DNA from: Comamonas testosteroni
Lineage (GTDB): Bacteria; Pseudomonadota; Gammaproteobacteria; Burkholderiales; Burkholderiaceae_C
Assembly: GCF_030505195.1 (NCBI RefSeq)
Contig: NZ_CP129672.1
Coordinates: forward strand, 3,506,501 to 3,570,500
DNA length: 64,000 nucleotides
Reading direction: 5' to 3'
In this document: positions 45,919-54,593 of the stretch, piece by piece
How the letters are laid out: the number at the start of each line of letters is the position of its first letter
Numbering within the stretch: the first letter of the stretch is position 1
The notes under the pieces: model-generated
The model's input: the letters and a program-made list of their open reading frames with translations, nothing else
Database searches by the model: none
Told to the model about the DNA's origin: nothing
Position numbers and translations under genes: made by a program

Positions 45919-46192
45919 TTCGGCATTTCTCGGACTTTTTCTCCCAAGCCTGTCTTTGCGCAGGCTTTTTTGCTGTCTGGCCGCAACAGCGGCGCAATCT
46001 ACCGCAGATGAGCAGAGATTGCCGGGTCATTACAATCGGGGGCTTTCCGTGGCCAAACCAGGACGAAACTCTGGGTGAACAGAGTGCGTATGGGTCACGC
46101 TTCAAAAGAACCGGATTCGCGACGATGCGGATCGGGCACTTCCGCCACATGGGTGTGGTGCTCGATAGTGCATTGATACATAAGGAATTTCC

Positions 46193-47290
46193 ATGAGCCT
46201 CAAATGCGGCATCGTGGGCCTGCCCAACGTGGGCAAGTCCACTCTTTTCAACGCCCTGACCAAGGCCGGCATCGCCGCCGAAAACTATCCCTTCTGCACG
46301 ATCGAGCCCAACACCGGCGTGGTGGAAGTGCCCGATCCACGTCTGGATCAGCTCTCCGAGATCGTCAAGCCCGAGCGTATTGTTCCCGCGATTGTGGAGT
46401 TCGTGGACATCGCCGGCCTGGTGGCTGGTGCTTCCAAGGGCGAAGGACTGGGCAACCAGTTCCTGGCCCATATCCGCGAAACCGATGCCATCGTCAACGT
46501 GGTGCGCTGCTTTGAAGATCCCAACGTGATCCACGTGGCGGGCAAGGTGGACCCGATTTCCGACATCGAAGTCATCCAGACCGAGTTGTGCCTGGCCGAC
46601 CTGGCCACGGTGGAAAAGGCGGTGAACCGCTACAGCAAGGCTGCCAAGTCCGGTAACGACAAGGAAGCTGCCAAGCTGGTGGCGCTGCTGACGCCCATTC
46701 AAGCAGCCCTGAATGAAGGCAAGCCCGCCCGTGTGGTGCCGGTGTCCAAGGAAGATGCGCCCCTGCTCAAGCCTTTCTGCCTGATCACTGCCAAGCCCGC
46801 CATGTTTGTGGGCAACGTGTCCGAAGACGGCTTTGAAAACAATCCTTTTCTGGATCGTCTCAAGGAATATGCAGAAGCTCAGGGCGCACCCGTGGTGGCC
46901 ATCTGCGCCAAGATCGAGGCCGAGATGGCCGAGATGGAAGACGAAGACCGCGATATGTTCCTGCAGGAGCTGGGCCTGGAAGAGCCTGGCCTGAACCGCC
47001 TGATCCGTGCAGGCTTCAAACTGCTGGGCCTGCAGACCTATTTCACCGCCGGTGAAAAGGAAGTGCGTGCCTGGACGGTGCGTGTCGGCGCTACGGCTCC
47101 TCAGGCAGCAGGCGTGATTCACGGTGACTTCGAGCGCGGCTTCATTCGTGCCCAGACCATTGCCTTTGAAGACTTCGTCGCTTTCAAGGGCGAACAGGGT
47201 GCCAAGGATGCCGGCAAGATGCGCGCCGAAGGCAAGGAGTACATCGTCAGGGACGGCGATGTGATGAACTTCCTGTTCTCTCCCAAATAA
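46193..47290 (+). CDS. ychF: Ribosome-associated ATPase YchF
   Basis: The 365-residue Obg-family P-loop protein is one of the few that binds ATP rather than GTP. G1 is [15 protein letters not shown]3 is [20 protein letters not shown] and the adenine-specific G4 segment is replaced by NVSE rather than NKXD. A TGS domain closes the protein ([22 protein letters not shown] ... GDVMNFLF). It binds the ribosome and is redox-sensitive. AAGGA precedes the ATG. Confidence 0.97.
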   Translation: MSLKCGIVGLPNVGKSTLFNALTKAGIAAENYPFCTIEPNTGVVEVPDPRLDQLSEIVKPERIVPAIVEFVDIAGLVAGASKGEGLGNQFLAHIRETDAIVNVVRCFEDPNVIHVAGKVDPISDIEVIQTELCLADLATVEKAVNRYSKAAKSGNDKEAAKLVALLTPIQAALNEGKPARVVPVSKEDAPLLKPFCLITAKPAMFVGNVSEDGFENNPFLDRLKEYAEAQGAPVVAICAKIEAEMAEMEDEDRDMFLQELGLEEPGLNRLIRAGFKLLGLQTYFTAGEKEVRAWTVRVGATAPQAAGVIHGDFERGFIRAQTIAFEDFVAFKGEQGAKDAGKMRAEGKEYIVRDGDVMNFLFSPK

Positions 47291-47953
47291 GCACGATTGA
47301 CATGCACCCGGTCACATATGGATGCCCATGTGTGCCCAGGTGCTACCGTCATTGAACCTCATCTGGCGGATGCTTGCGGCGGCATTGTTGAATCAATCAG
47401 TGTCGCGGCAGCAGGCAGGTCTGGATGCTCTGGGCACAGCTCCCAGCAGTCCAGCCCCGCTATCGAGCACCAACTGGACGCAGTACGAGGCAGCGCTCAG
47501 CCGCCGCCTTTGTGCCGGAGGTGGCGATAGCCGGTATCGGCAAGCGGCGCATCAATCCAGCGAGGTTGGCTGCTTGTGCTTGCTGAGTCCACTGAACTCA
47601 AATTCCCCCGGGGCGGCTGTGCTGCCGAGATTGCAGGCACAACCCACTGCGACGAGTTACGGTGGACCGTCACAGTTCATGGAGCTCATGACACGTAGCC
47701 CCTGCATATCGCCCCTCCACACCCATCACTTCCCCCGAGAGAGCGCCCGGATGCGCAAAGGCGATGTCTTTATGCATCGCAATGAGAACGACTGCCGCAT
47801 GCAGGCGCTTTGGACGCAGGCCATGCCATGGCTGGCGTGGGGATCACCGGCGCAGCTTGGCGGAGACCAGGCTGCATTGCATCAAGCAACTGGGTGAGAG
47901 GGGGATGTCGCCTGGGTTTGAACCTGACAGCTCAATGAGCTGAACATCAGACC
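47291..47953. other. Gene-poor spacer after ychF
   Basis: These 663 bp contain one plus-strand open frame (47322-47897, 191 codons) without a ribosome site, signal peptide or recognisable motif; its composition (many Ser, Cys, His, Leu and CAC/CAT codons) is unlike the surrounding genes. I treat it as unproven. The base mix is slightly richer in A+T than the operons around it. No RNA gene or repeat is evident. Confidence 0.5.
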
Positions 47954-48322
47954 TCAAGGCTTCACTTCGACGACCTGTTCGAAACCCCCAAAGATCATGC
48001 GTTTGCCATCGAAGGGCATGGGCGGGTTGCCGGGGGCGGATGGGTCCATGCGCGGGTCTTCCATCATCTTCTTCATGGCGGCGTCACGCGTGGCCTTGTC
48101 CGGCCATTCGACCCATGAAAAAGCAACCGTCTCCTCGGCCGTAGCCTGAACCGAGCGGCGGAAGTCGGTGACTTTGCCATCGGGGACGTCATCTCCCCAA
48201 GCCTCGATCACCCTGATTGCGCCCAGCTCGATGAATATCGGGTCGAGCTTGCGCGCGTGCTCAATGAATTTCTGCTTGTTGGCGGTGGGGACAGCGATCA
48301 CAAAACCATCGATATATGACAT
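47954..48322 (-). CDS. DUF1428 (YbaA-like) family protein
   Basis: The 122-residue ferredoxin-like alpha/beta-barrel protein belongs to the DUF1428 family: starts SYIDGFVIAVPTANKQKFIEHA, then IEAWGDDVPDGKVTDFRRSVQA, VAFSWVEWPDKATRDA and PMPFDGKRMIFGGFE at the end. The family has no known activity; E. coli YbaA is a member. AGGAGG lies at a good distance before the ATG. It is flanked by spacers with no genes of its own direction. Confidence 0.93.
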   Translation of the reverse strand: MSYIDGFVIAVPTANKQKFIEHARKLDPIFIELGAIRVIEAWGDDVPDGKVTDFRRSVQATAEETVAFSWVEWPDKATRDAAMKKMMEDPRMDPSAPGNPPMPFDGKRMIFGGFEQVVEVKP

Positions 48323-48766
48323 CTCTTCCTCCTGCTGAATTGACCGTTAGATGCGGAGCTGGCGCCGCATTCACAATGCCCGCAGGGCCAGTGGCTGTAG
48401 TGCACGCAGCCTGGACCCCTTGAGCTCGCAGAGCATGCTCCAGCAATCCAGGCTGAGCATGGCCTTTCAACATTGTCTGTGGCTTCCGAGAGCCTGAGCA
48501 GCCAATGCGCATGCATCCGTTCCTCAACTCGATGTCGCTCGATTGGTTCGCTGGGGATGTAGTGGCAGTTTTGGTGTTGATCGTAGTGCAGCTCACCAGC
48601 GCAGAAGCTGAAGTTTGTGACAGACAGCTTCTGGCCTTCGGCAAGATCCGTTGCGGCCTTTGCTGCTGCCAGGGCAAGCAGACATTGGTAAGCGGCATTG
48701 CAAGCTGTTCGTCATTCTTTCTTGTGTTCATCGAGCACCAGTACTGGTGCCGCTTCCATGGCGGAT
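48323..48766. other. Gene-poor spacer
   Basis: No supported gene in these 444 bp. Short open frames on both strands lack ribosome sites and domain features. Part of the A+T-richer, loosely packed stretch 47.3-49.7 kb. Confidence 0.5.
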
Positions 48767-49522
48767 TCAGATGAGGGACTGGCTATGGCTTTGCGTTGTG
48801 CCCCGAAAGTCTGCTACTTGCTGTGTCGGACTGTTGGTGAATACAACAACTTTGTTGTGACCTGTCGTCTTGGCCCTGTACAGCGCCTCATCGGCCGAAC
48901 GGATCACCGAGGCTACATCTGCATCGTGTTCTGGCACCCATGCCGCACAACCAATGCTGACTGTGATGTAGCCGAATTCGCTTCCGCAGTGCTCAACAGA
49001 GAGTTGCGAAACGACGGCGCGGATGTCTTCCGCAATGCATGACGCACCCTCTAGAGATGTATCCGGCAAAACAACGATGAACTCCTCGCCTCCATAACGA
49101 GCTGAGATATCTCCTGGCCTGCGAATACTGTCACCGATGTATTTGGCGATGGTTGCGATGACGTCATCCCCAGCTTGGTGTCCGTATGTGTCGTTGTAGA
49201 CCTTGAACCTGTCAATATCGACGAATAGCAATGAAAAAATACTATGGTTTCGTCTTGCCCTGTGCGATTCCTGATCCAGCATTTCGTCGAGTCTGCGGCG
49301 GTTGTTCAAGTCCGTCGGCCCATCGGTGCGAGCTAACAATGCCGGCTCCGACTCTGCACGTATTCGTCGCTTGAGCTGTGTCACGAAAGCAAAGGACAAG
49401 CCGATAGCCTGGCACGAAACTGTTTTATGCAACAGCGCCACTGTGGTCATACAGCGATGCCGCAACTTATATTGCGCCTCCGAGAGGCCTGAAAGATGGT
49501 CGCGCATTTGCCAAGCAATCAA
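48767..49522 (-). CDS. GGDEF domain protein, probably truncated diguanylate cyclase
   Basis: The 251 codons hold a complete GGDEF domain (about 75-235): DIDRFKVYNDTYGHQAGDDVI, RYGGEEFIVVLPD and the inhibitory site RPGD five residues before GGEEF. That would make c-di-GMP from GTP. The domain start is odd: the usual DxLTGLxNRR reads TDGPTDLNNRR. The first 60 residues look like the last helix of a membrane sensor (AIGLSFAFVTQLKRR) preceded by unfamiliar sequence, with no proper input domain. I infer loss of the N-terminal sensor region; it may be a pseudogene. The ribosome site is unclear. Confidence 0.7.
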   Translation of the reverse strand: MIAWQMRDHLSGLSEAQYKLRHRCMTTVALLHKTVSCQAIGLSFAFVTQLKRRIRAESEPALLARTDGPTDLNNRRRLDEMLDQESHRARRNHSIFSLLFVDIDRFKVYNDTYGHQAGDDVIATIAKYIGDSIRRPGDISARYGGEEFIVVLPDTSLEGASCIAEDIRAVVSQLSVEHCGSEFGYITVSIGCAAWVPEHDADVASVIRSADEALYRAKTTGHNKVVVFTNSPTQQVADFRGTTQSHSQSLI

Positions 49523-49666
49523 AAGCGCTCATTCGGCAGAGCAAGCTGCTACACCGTTTTTGCAGCACAAAGCAGCGACAGGACTCGCCATTGATCGCAG
49601 CTGTTGCACCTCAATGGTTCAGGACAAATCGGGCACAGTGCGCTGCAGTGTCCATGCAGACGCCAA

Positions 49667-50470
49667 TCAGAGATCTCGGCGAATGAGTGCGCCCTTGAAA
49701 AGCACCGGGCCAGTCGGCCCCGTTGAGCTGGGGACGCCGCCTTTCGGCTCCAGGCTGATGGCCAGGGCCGGGATTGCGTTCACATCGCTCTCCTGCGCAG
49801 TGAGTTGCTCATGCTTTCCATCACCCATGACGCCCAAGGAGCGCGGTGCGCCTTGCTGGGGCAAGGCCCACAGTTGCAAAGACTGGTTATCCGCTTCCTT
49901 AAAGCCGCTCACACGCTGCAACACCAATTGCCTATGTCGAGGATCGAACGTCACCAGCATGGATGCATCGGCCTTGCCGTCGGCCAGCACCGCCACATAC
50001 TGAATCTGGGGCGTAGACTGCAGTGCAGCCTGTGTCATCTGGAGCTGAGCTTGCAGCGCAGACAGTTGTTGCTGTGAGGCGTCTTTGAGCCCCTGATGAG
50101 ACCAAAGCCCCACCGAGACAGCCGCCACAGTGGCCAATCCGCCTGCCATGGCCAGCCCACGCCACCAAGAGAGTGACCGCACTGGCGACTTCGACGCAGC
50201 AGCCTCACGTTGGCGAGCCAGTCTGATGTTGGCATTTTCGGCTTGCAGCACATTGACTATGCGTGTCCAGACCGCTTCATCGGGCTGTATGGGAGTCTGA
50301 ACCTCGGAGAAGGCCGACCAGCGACCTTGCCACAGCAATGCTGCCGCCCGTACCTGTGGATATTCGCGTGCCAGTTGCTCAAAGCGACGGCGTGCCCCTC
50401 CGTGCAAAGTTCCCAGTGAATAGGAGGCAGCCAGTCGGTCAAGTAATTCAGGGTTTTGGGTCAGATTCAT
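49667..50470 (-). CDS. Anti-sigma factor, RskA-like
   Basis: The 267-residue protein has a zinc-free anti-sigma N-terminal region (about 1-80, LLDRLAASYSLGTLHGGARRRFEQLA), one transmembrane helix (LAMAGGLATVAAVSVGLW, about 110-127) and a periplasmic RskA-type domain (SLQLWALPQQGAPRSLGVMGDGKHE). It should hold the adjacent ECF sigma factor at the membrane until a periplasmic signal releases it. The start at 50470 is 18 bases after the sigma gene stop, preceded by GGAG. Confidence 0.88.
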   Translation of the reverse strand: MNLTQNPELLDRLAASYSLGTLHGGARRRFEQLAREYPQVRAAALLWQGRWSAFSEVQTPIQPDEAVWTRIVNVLQAENANIRLARQREAAASKSPVRSLSWWRGLAMAGGLATVAAVSVGLWSHQGLKDASQQQLSALQAQLQMTQAALQSTPQIQYVAVLADGKADASMLVTFDPRHRQLVLQRVSGFKEADNQSLQLWALPQQGAPRSLGVMGDGKHEQLTAQESDVNAIPALAISLEPKGGVPSSTGPTGPVLFKGALIRRDL

Positions 50471-50488
50471 GATGTCGACTCCTGGCAC

Positions 50489-51064
50489 TCAGACGTGGCG
50501 CGCCATGCATTTGCGCAGTTGCTCCAAGCTGCGGCGCATCCAAGTCTTGACGGTGCCCAGCGGCAGCTTCAGGCTGCTGGCCAGTTCGCTATGACTTAAT
50601 TCATTCAGATAGGCCAGGCTTACCACCTGGCGCTGTGGCTGCTCCAGCTTTTGCAGACACTGGTGCAAGACCACAGCTTGTTCACTGGCCTCCACCAATT
50701 GCATTGGTCCTTGCGCGTCCTTGTCCTGGGGCAACTCCTCAAAGTCCTCAATCGGTAAATTGAGATGCAGGCGCTCGGCTCTGCGCCGGCGCAAAAAGTC
50801 CAGGGCCCGGCTGCGCACCAGCATGCCCATCCAGGCCAGGGGTGGGCTGAGCGAGTCCCGGTAGGTCTGCGCACTGCGCCAGATACCCAGAAAGCTCTCC
50901 TGCAGCACATCTTCTGCCCACTCTTTATTACCAAGTATGCGCAGAGCCAGGCCATACAGCCGTGAGGCGGTCTGGTCGTACAGCAGCTTGAGAGCAACCT
51001 CGTCCCGGGTTGCTACGCGGTCGATCAAGTCCATCAGTTGGTGGTCCGGTGTTTTGGCGCTCAT
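50489..51064 (-). CDS. ECF-type RNA polymerase sigma factor (SigK-like)
   Basis: The 191-residue sigma-70 family protein has region 2 (LKLLYDQTASRLYGLALRILGNKEWAEDVLQESFLGIWRSA) and region 4 (LEQPQRQVVSLAYLNELSHSELASSLKLPLGTVKTWMRRSLEQLR). Paired with an RskA-like anti-sigma it fits the ECF27/SigK type found in Burkholderiales. It is divergent from the ferritin-like/DUF3455 pair, which is the likely target; autoregulation is usual in this family. Confidence 0.9.
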   Translation of the reverse strand: MSAKTPDHQLMDLIDRVATRDEVALKLLYDQTASRLYGLALRILGNKEWAEDVLQESFLGIWRSAQTYRDSLSPPLAWMGMLVRSRALDFLRRRRAERLHLNLPIEDFEELPQDKDAQGPMQLVEASEQAVVLHQCLQKLEQPQRQVVSLAYLNELSHSELASSLKLPLGTVKTWMRRSLEQLRKCMARHV

Positions 51065-51301
51065 GCAGCCATTTTGATCAGTCGGACCTGCTTCATGCTG
51101 TGCTGTTGGATAACTGCCAAGGCATGTTGCAGTTCCTGGTAATCACCTATACGCAGCAACTCAGCCACTGGATTTGGACAACGCGCGAAATGGCTGAAAA
51201 AAAATTTCAGAAAACTTGAATCCACCGCGCCAAAGGATGCGTATTCCAAATGTCGGACACCGCAATAGCCGACAGATCCCCACATCCAATTAGGAGTCAT
51301 C

Positions 51302-51895
51302 ATGAGCATCCATCTGTTTGAAGGCCATTCCTCACCCATGGCCTCGCGTCGCGGATTTCTGGGTACTACCGGCACTTTGTCAGCGGTGGCGGTCGCCATG
51401 TTGGCAGGCAACGAGGCTCTGGCCCAAGGCATGGGCAATGATCCAGCCAAGGATGTATCCATTCTCAATGTGGCCCTGGGGCTGGAGCATGAGGCCATCA
51501 ACGCCTACCAGCTGGGTGCTGGTAGCGGCCTGCTGCAAAAGCCCGTGCTGGATGTGGCCCTGCTGTTCCAAAGCCATCACAAGGCCCACCGTGACGCTCT
51601 GATTGCCACCATCCAGAAGATGGGCGGAAAACCGGTGGCCGAGGCCTCGATGCAGACCTATGCCGAATCGCTGAAGGCAGCAACCCTGAAAAGCCAGGCT
51701 GATGTACTGGCTCTCGCTGCAAGACTGGAGCTTGGTGCGACCAATGCCTACCTGGGCGTCATTCCTGCTTTCGAAAACCGTGACCTGGCCAAGGTCGCAG
51801 GACGTCTGGCCGCCGATGAAACCATGCACTACACGGCCCTGATCTCGGCCCTCGGCCGCCCCTTGCCAAGCAATGCCTTGTCATTTGGTGGCTGA
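51302..51895 (+). CDS. Exported ferritin-like domain protein
   Basis: The 197-residue protein has a Tat-type signal (ASRRGFLGTTGTLSAVAVAML, cleavage near ALAQG). The mature part is an all-helical ferritin-like (DUF4439-type) four-helix domain with carboxylate/His patterns: LGLEHEAINAYQLGAG, FQSHHKAHRDALIA, ARLELGATNAYLG and LAADETMHYTALI, each supplying possible metal ligands (E, H, E, ExxH). Metal storage or redox is inferred. AGGAG precedes the ATG. It is divergent from the ECF sigma gene, with DUF3455 following 69 bp downstream. Confidence 0.88.
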   Translation: MSIHLFEGHSSPMASRRGFLGTTGTLSAVAVAMLAGNEALAQGMGNDPAKDVSILNVALGLEHEAINAYQLGAGSGLLQKPVLDVALLFQSHHKAHRDALIATIQKMGGKPVAEASMQTYAESLKAATLKSQADVLALAARLELGATNAYLGVIPAFENRDLAKVAGRLAADETMHYTALISALGRPLPSNALSFGG

Positions 51896-51964
51896 CCTAG
51901 CGAAGCCCCGGGTACCGGGCAGTCTCGCCCGGTGCATTTTTTTATCTTGTTTGAGGGAATACTC

Positions 51965-52519
51965 ATGACGCACCGATACACACTTTCGCTAACCGCTCTG
52001 TGCCTGTCCGCGCTTGGCCTGAGCGCTTGCTCATCCATGGGCTCTCACTCCATGTACTCACAAGCAGAACTTCCGGTTTCCGTGCAAGTGCCCGCAGGAC
52101 ACAAAGTGGCCATGGAGACCGTGGGTGTTGGCCAGATCACCTATGAGTGCCGGGCCAAAAAGGACATGGCAGCCGAGCACGAATGGGTGTTTGTAGGCCC
52201 CGATGCCAAGCTGCAAACGCGAAGCGGTACGGTCATCGGCAAATACTGGGGGCCGCCAGCGACTTGGGAGAATAACGACGGCTCCAAGGTCACTGCCACG
52301 CAGCTTGCCGTGGCTCCTGCCGGAGCGGGCAATATCCCTGTGCAACTGGTCAAGGCCAATCCTGCCACCGGCATGGGAGCCATGCAGGGGGTGACCTATA
52401 TCCAGCGTGTGGCAACCAGGGGGGGCGTCGCGCCGAGCATGGCCTGCGCAGCCGCGAATCTGGGCAGCAAGCAGGTCGTGCAGTATCAGGCCGACTATAT
52501 TTTCTGGAAAGCAGCCTGA
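51965..52519 (+). CDS. DUF3455 lipoprotein
   Basis: The 184-residue protein has a lipoprotein signal (LSLTALCLSALGLSAC, lipobox LSAC). The mature domain is DUF3455: VQVPAGHKVAMETVGVGQITYECR, then HEWVFVGPDAKL, YWGPPATWENNDGSKVTAT and IQRVATRGGVAPSMACAAANLG with conserved cysteines. Function unknown; the family often sits beside ECF sigma/anti-sigma genes and ferritin-like proteins, as here. GAGGGA lies before the ATG at 51965. Confidence 0.88.
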   Translation: MTHRYTLSLTALCLSALGLSACSSMGSHSMYSQAELPVSVQVPAGHKVAMETVGVGQITYECRAKKDMAAEHEWVFVGPDAKLQTRSGTVIGKYWGPPATWENNDGSKVTATQLAVAPAGAGNIPVQLVKANPATGMGAMQGVTYIQRVATRGGVAPSMACAAANLGSKQVVQYQADYIFWKAA

Positions 52520-53167
52520 CAGAGAGTCCCGTGGCGCACCTTTCCTGTCAGAGGCCGGGACGTTGCGCCTTTTTTCCGCCTGGTGCACGAGGTGCTTATG
52601 CTTGGAAGGCGACCCCGCGCAGGTCAGGTGGCGCGAGCGTGCCCATGGGCCTCGTGGCTCAATCGCCCTGGGTAGCCAGAGCCTCGATTTCGGCAATCAC
52701 GATGCGTGCCCCGGCCCATGCCGCAGCCACTGCCGGACGCCACAACGGTCTGGTCCTTGAGGCCAGCCACCGTGCTTTCTTTTGATGGGTGTTTACTTCC
52801 AGGAATCATGGACATGGCTGCGGCACGCCACTGGGGTGGCTGCCTTTTCCGGATTTGCCGCTCGGCGGCTTCGGCAATGCAAAACCGGCTGGTAAGGGGC
52901 GGCCCCGTGCTCACATTGCGCTCGGACTGAGGCTGGCAGCTGCCATCCGATGGCATCCGGAAGCGGTGTTCAGTATTCGTGTCATGCAGGTATCGGGTAT
53001 GCACGGTCTGAGCTGTCGATATCCCTGCGCATGGGGATGCGCACGGGGAGCGGGCGCGGGCAGCTCCGCGTGGACAAGCTGAGATGCTGTGTTTTTGGTA
53101 TACGCAAGTGACGCAAAGTAACGAATAATGAGCCTCCACGACTGCAAGCGCGCTCGAGGTTCCAAAC
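52520..53167. other. Spacer with possible short coding remnant
   Basis: No full gene in these 648 bp. On the minus strand at about 52667-52810 one frame reads RPLWRPAVAAAWAGARIVIAEIEALATQGD before a TGA; the composition looks coding but there is no usable start and a stop only 50 codons upstream, so it may be a gene remnant or a small unstarted frame. The rest shows nothing. Confidence 0.35.
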
Positions 53168-54556
53168 ATGATTCGTGCCAATGCCATCACAAAGCGAACG
53201 ATCACCGGCCCGCTGCTGGAGATCGCCATGGCTCAGTCCTTTTGCGCGGTGATGATTACCGATGCCAGGTTGGATGGAGAGGGGCCTGTCATCGAGTACT
53301 GCAATGCGGCCATGTGCGAGATGACCGGGTACACCGAAGCAGAGCTTCTGGGCCACTCGCCGCGCATGTTGCAGGGGCCGCTGACGGATCAACTGGTATT
53401 GCAGCGTTTGCATGAGTCCCTGGAGCAAGGCCTGCCACTTCAGGGCAGTGTGGTGAACTACCGCAAGGACGGCAGCACCTACCATGTGGAGTGGAATATC
53501 TCCCCTGTGCGTGATGACAAGGGCGTCATTCGGCATTTTGTGGCGGTGCAGCGCGATATTTCGGAGCGTGTGCAGGCCGAGCAGGAGCGCGCGCTGCTCG
53601 CCAGGGCATTGAATGCGGCCAATGACGGCATTTTGATCACGGATCGCGACTCCACCATCGTCTTTGTCAACCAGGCTTTTGAAGCTCTCACGGGCTATAG
53701 CGCGGCGGAACTGCTGGGCCAGCCCACCGAGATGCTGCGCTCGGGCCTGCATGAGCCCGAGTTCTATGCCCAGTTGCAGGAAGCATTGAGTCTTGGCCAC
53801 AATTTTCGCGCCACCTTCATCAACCGTCACAAAAGCGGCGGCGTGTATTACGCCGAGCAAAGCATTGCAGCTCTGCGCGACGAGTCAGGGCAGATCAGCC
53901 ACTATGTAGGGGCATCAAAAGACATCAGTCGCATGGTGCAACGAGAGATGGAGTTGCGTGAGCGTGCAAACCGCGACAAGCTGACCGGCTTGCTCAACCG
54001 CCATGCAGGCGAGATCGAGCTCAAGCGCAACCAGCTCCAGGCTCAGAATCAGCTGCGACCTTATGGCGTGATATTGGGCGATATCGATCTTTTCAAGCAG
54101 GTCAACGACCGCTTTGGTCATGTTGCCGGAGATCGCGTGCTCAAGATGGTGGCACATGTGCTTTCCGGCAAGGTTCGTCGCTATGACCATGCCGTGCGCT
54201 GGGGCGGAGAGGAGTTCCTGATCGTCCTCTCGGATGCCAGCCTCGGTGTGGCTGCAGGCTTGGCAGAGCGCATTCGCTGTGCCGTGGAGGAATGCGCGGA
54301 TCCTGAGGTGGGGCGTTTTACCATCTCTTTGGGGGTTGGGCTCTGGGAGCCGGGTGAAACCGAGGACGATCTGCTCAAGCGCGCAGATGCGGCGCTCTAC
54401 AGGGCCAAGCATCGGGGGCGCAATCAGGTGGCCATCGCCACGGGGTCGATGAACATGCCTTTGGTGCACGCACCCGAGCTGCTGGCGCAGGGCGATTCCT
54501 TGACCTTTTCGGGGAAGAGTCCGGATAAGCCGTGGACAGGGGCTGCCTCACCTTAG
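53168..54556 (+). CDS. PAS-PAS-GGDEF diguanylate cyclase
   Basis: The 462-residue soluble protein has two PAS domains with PAC tails (about 15-135 and 140-260) and a C-terminal GGDEF domain (about 270-430) with GVILGDIDLFKQVNDRFGHVAGD, RWGGEEFLIVLSD and the inhibitory RxxD site (RRYD) five residues before GGEEF. It should synthesise c-di-GMP with product inhibition. PAS1 has the LOV-like sequence GHSPRMLQGPLTD but proline where LOV has the flavin-binding Cys. No EAL domain. GAGG precedes the start. Confidence 0.92.
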   Translation: MIRANAITKRTITGPLLEIAMAQSFCAVMITDARLDGEGPVIEYCNAAMCEMTGYTEAELLGHSPRMLQGPLTDQLVLQRLHESLEQGLPLQGSVVNYRKDGSTYHVEWNISPVRDDKGVIRHFVAVQRDISERVQAEQERALLARALNAANDGILITDRDSTIVFVNQAFEALTGYSAAELLGQPTEMLRSGLHEPEFYAQLQEALSLGHNFRATFINRHKSGGVYYAEQSIAALRDESGQISHYVGASKDISRMVQREMELRERANRDKLTGLLNRHAGEIELKRNQLQAQNQLRPYGVILGDIDLFKQVNDRFGHVAGDRVLKMVAHVLSGKVRRYDHAVRWGGEEFLIVLSDASLGVAAGLAERIRCAVEECADPEVGRFTISLGVGLWEPGETEDDLLKRADAALYRAKHRGRNQVAIATGSMNMPLVHAPELLAQGDSLTFSGKSPDKPWTGAASP

Positions 54557-54593
54557 AATTTGCTCTTCCTCCCTGTCCTCGTCTTCATAGCTT

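Noticed and set aside
47322..47897. 191-codon plus-strand open frame after ychF
   Set aside because: No ribosome site, signal or motif, and its amino-acid mix is unlike local genes; kept only as a spacer note.
53168..54556. Blue-light LOV photoreceptor
   Set aside because: The cysteine that forms the flavin adduct is replaced by proline, so the LOV-like block is not taken as evidence of light sensing.
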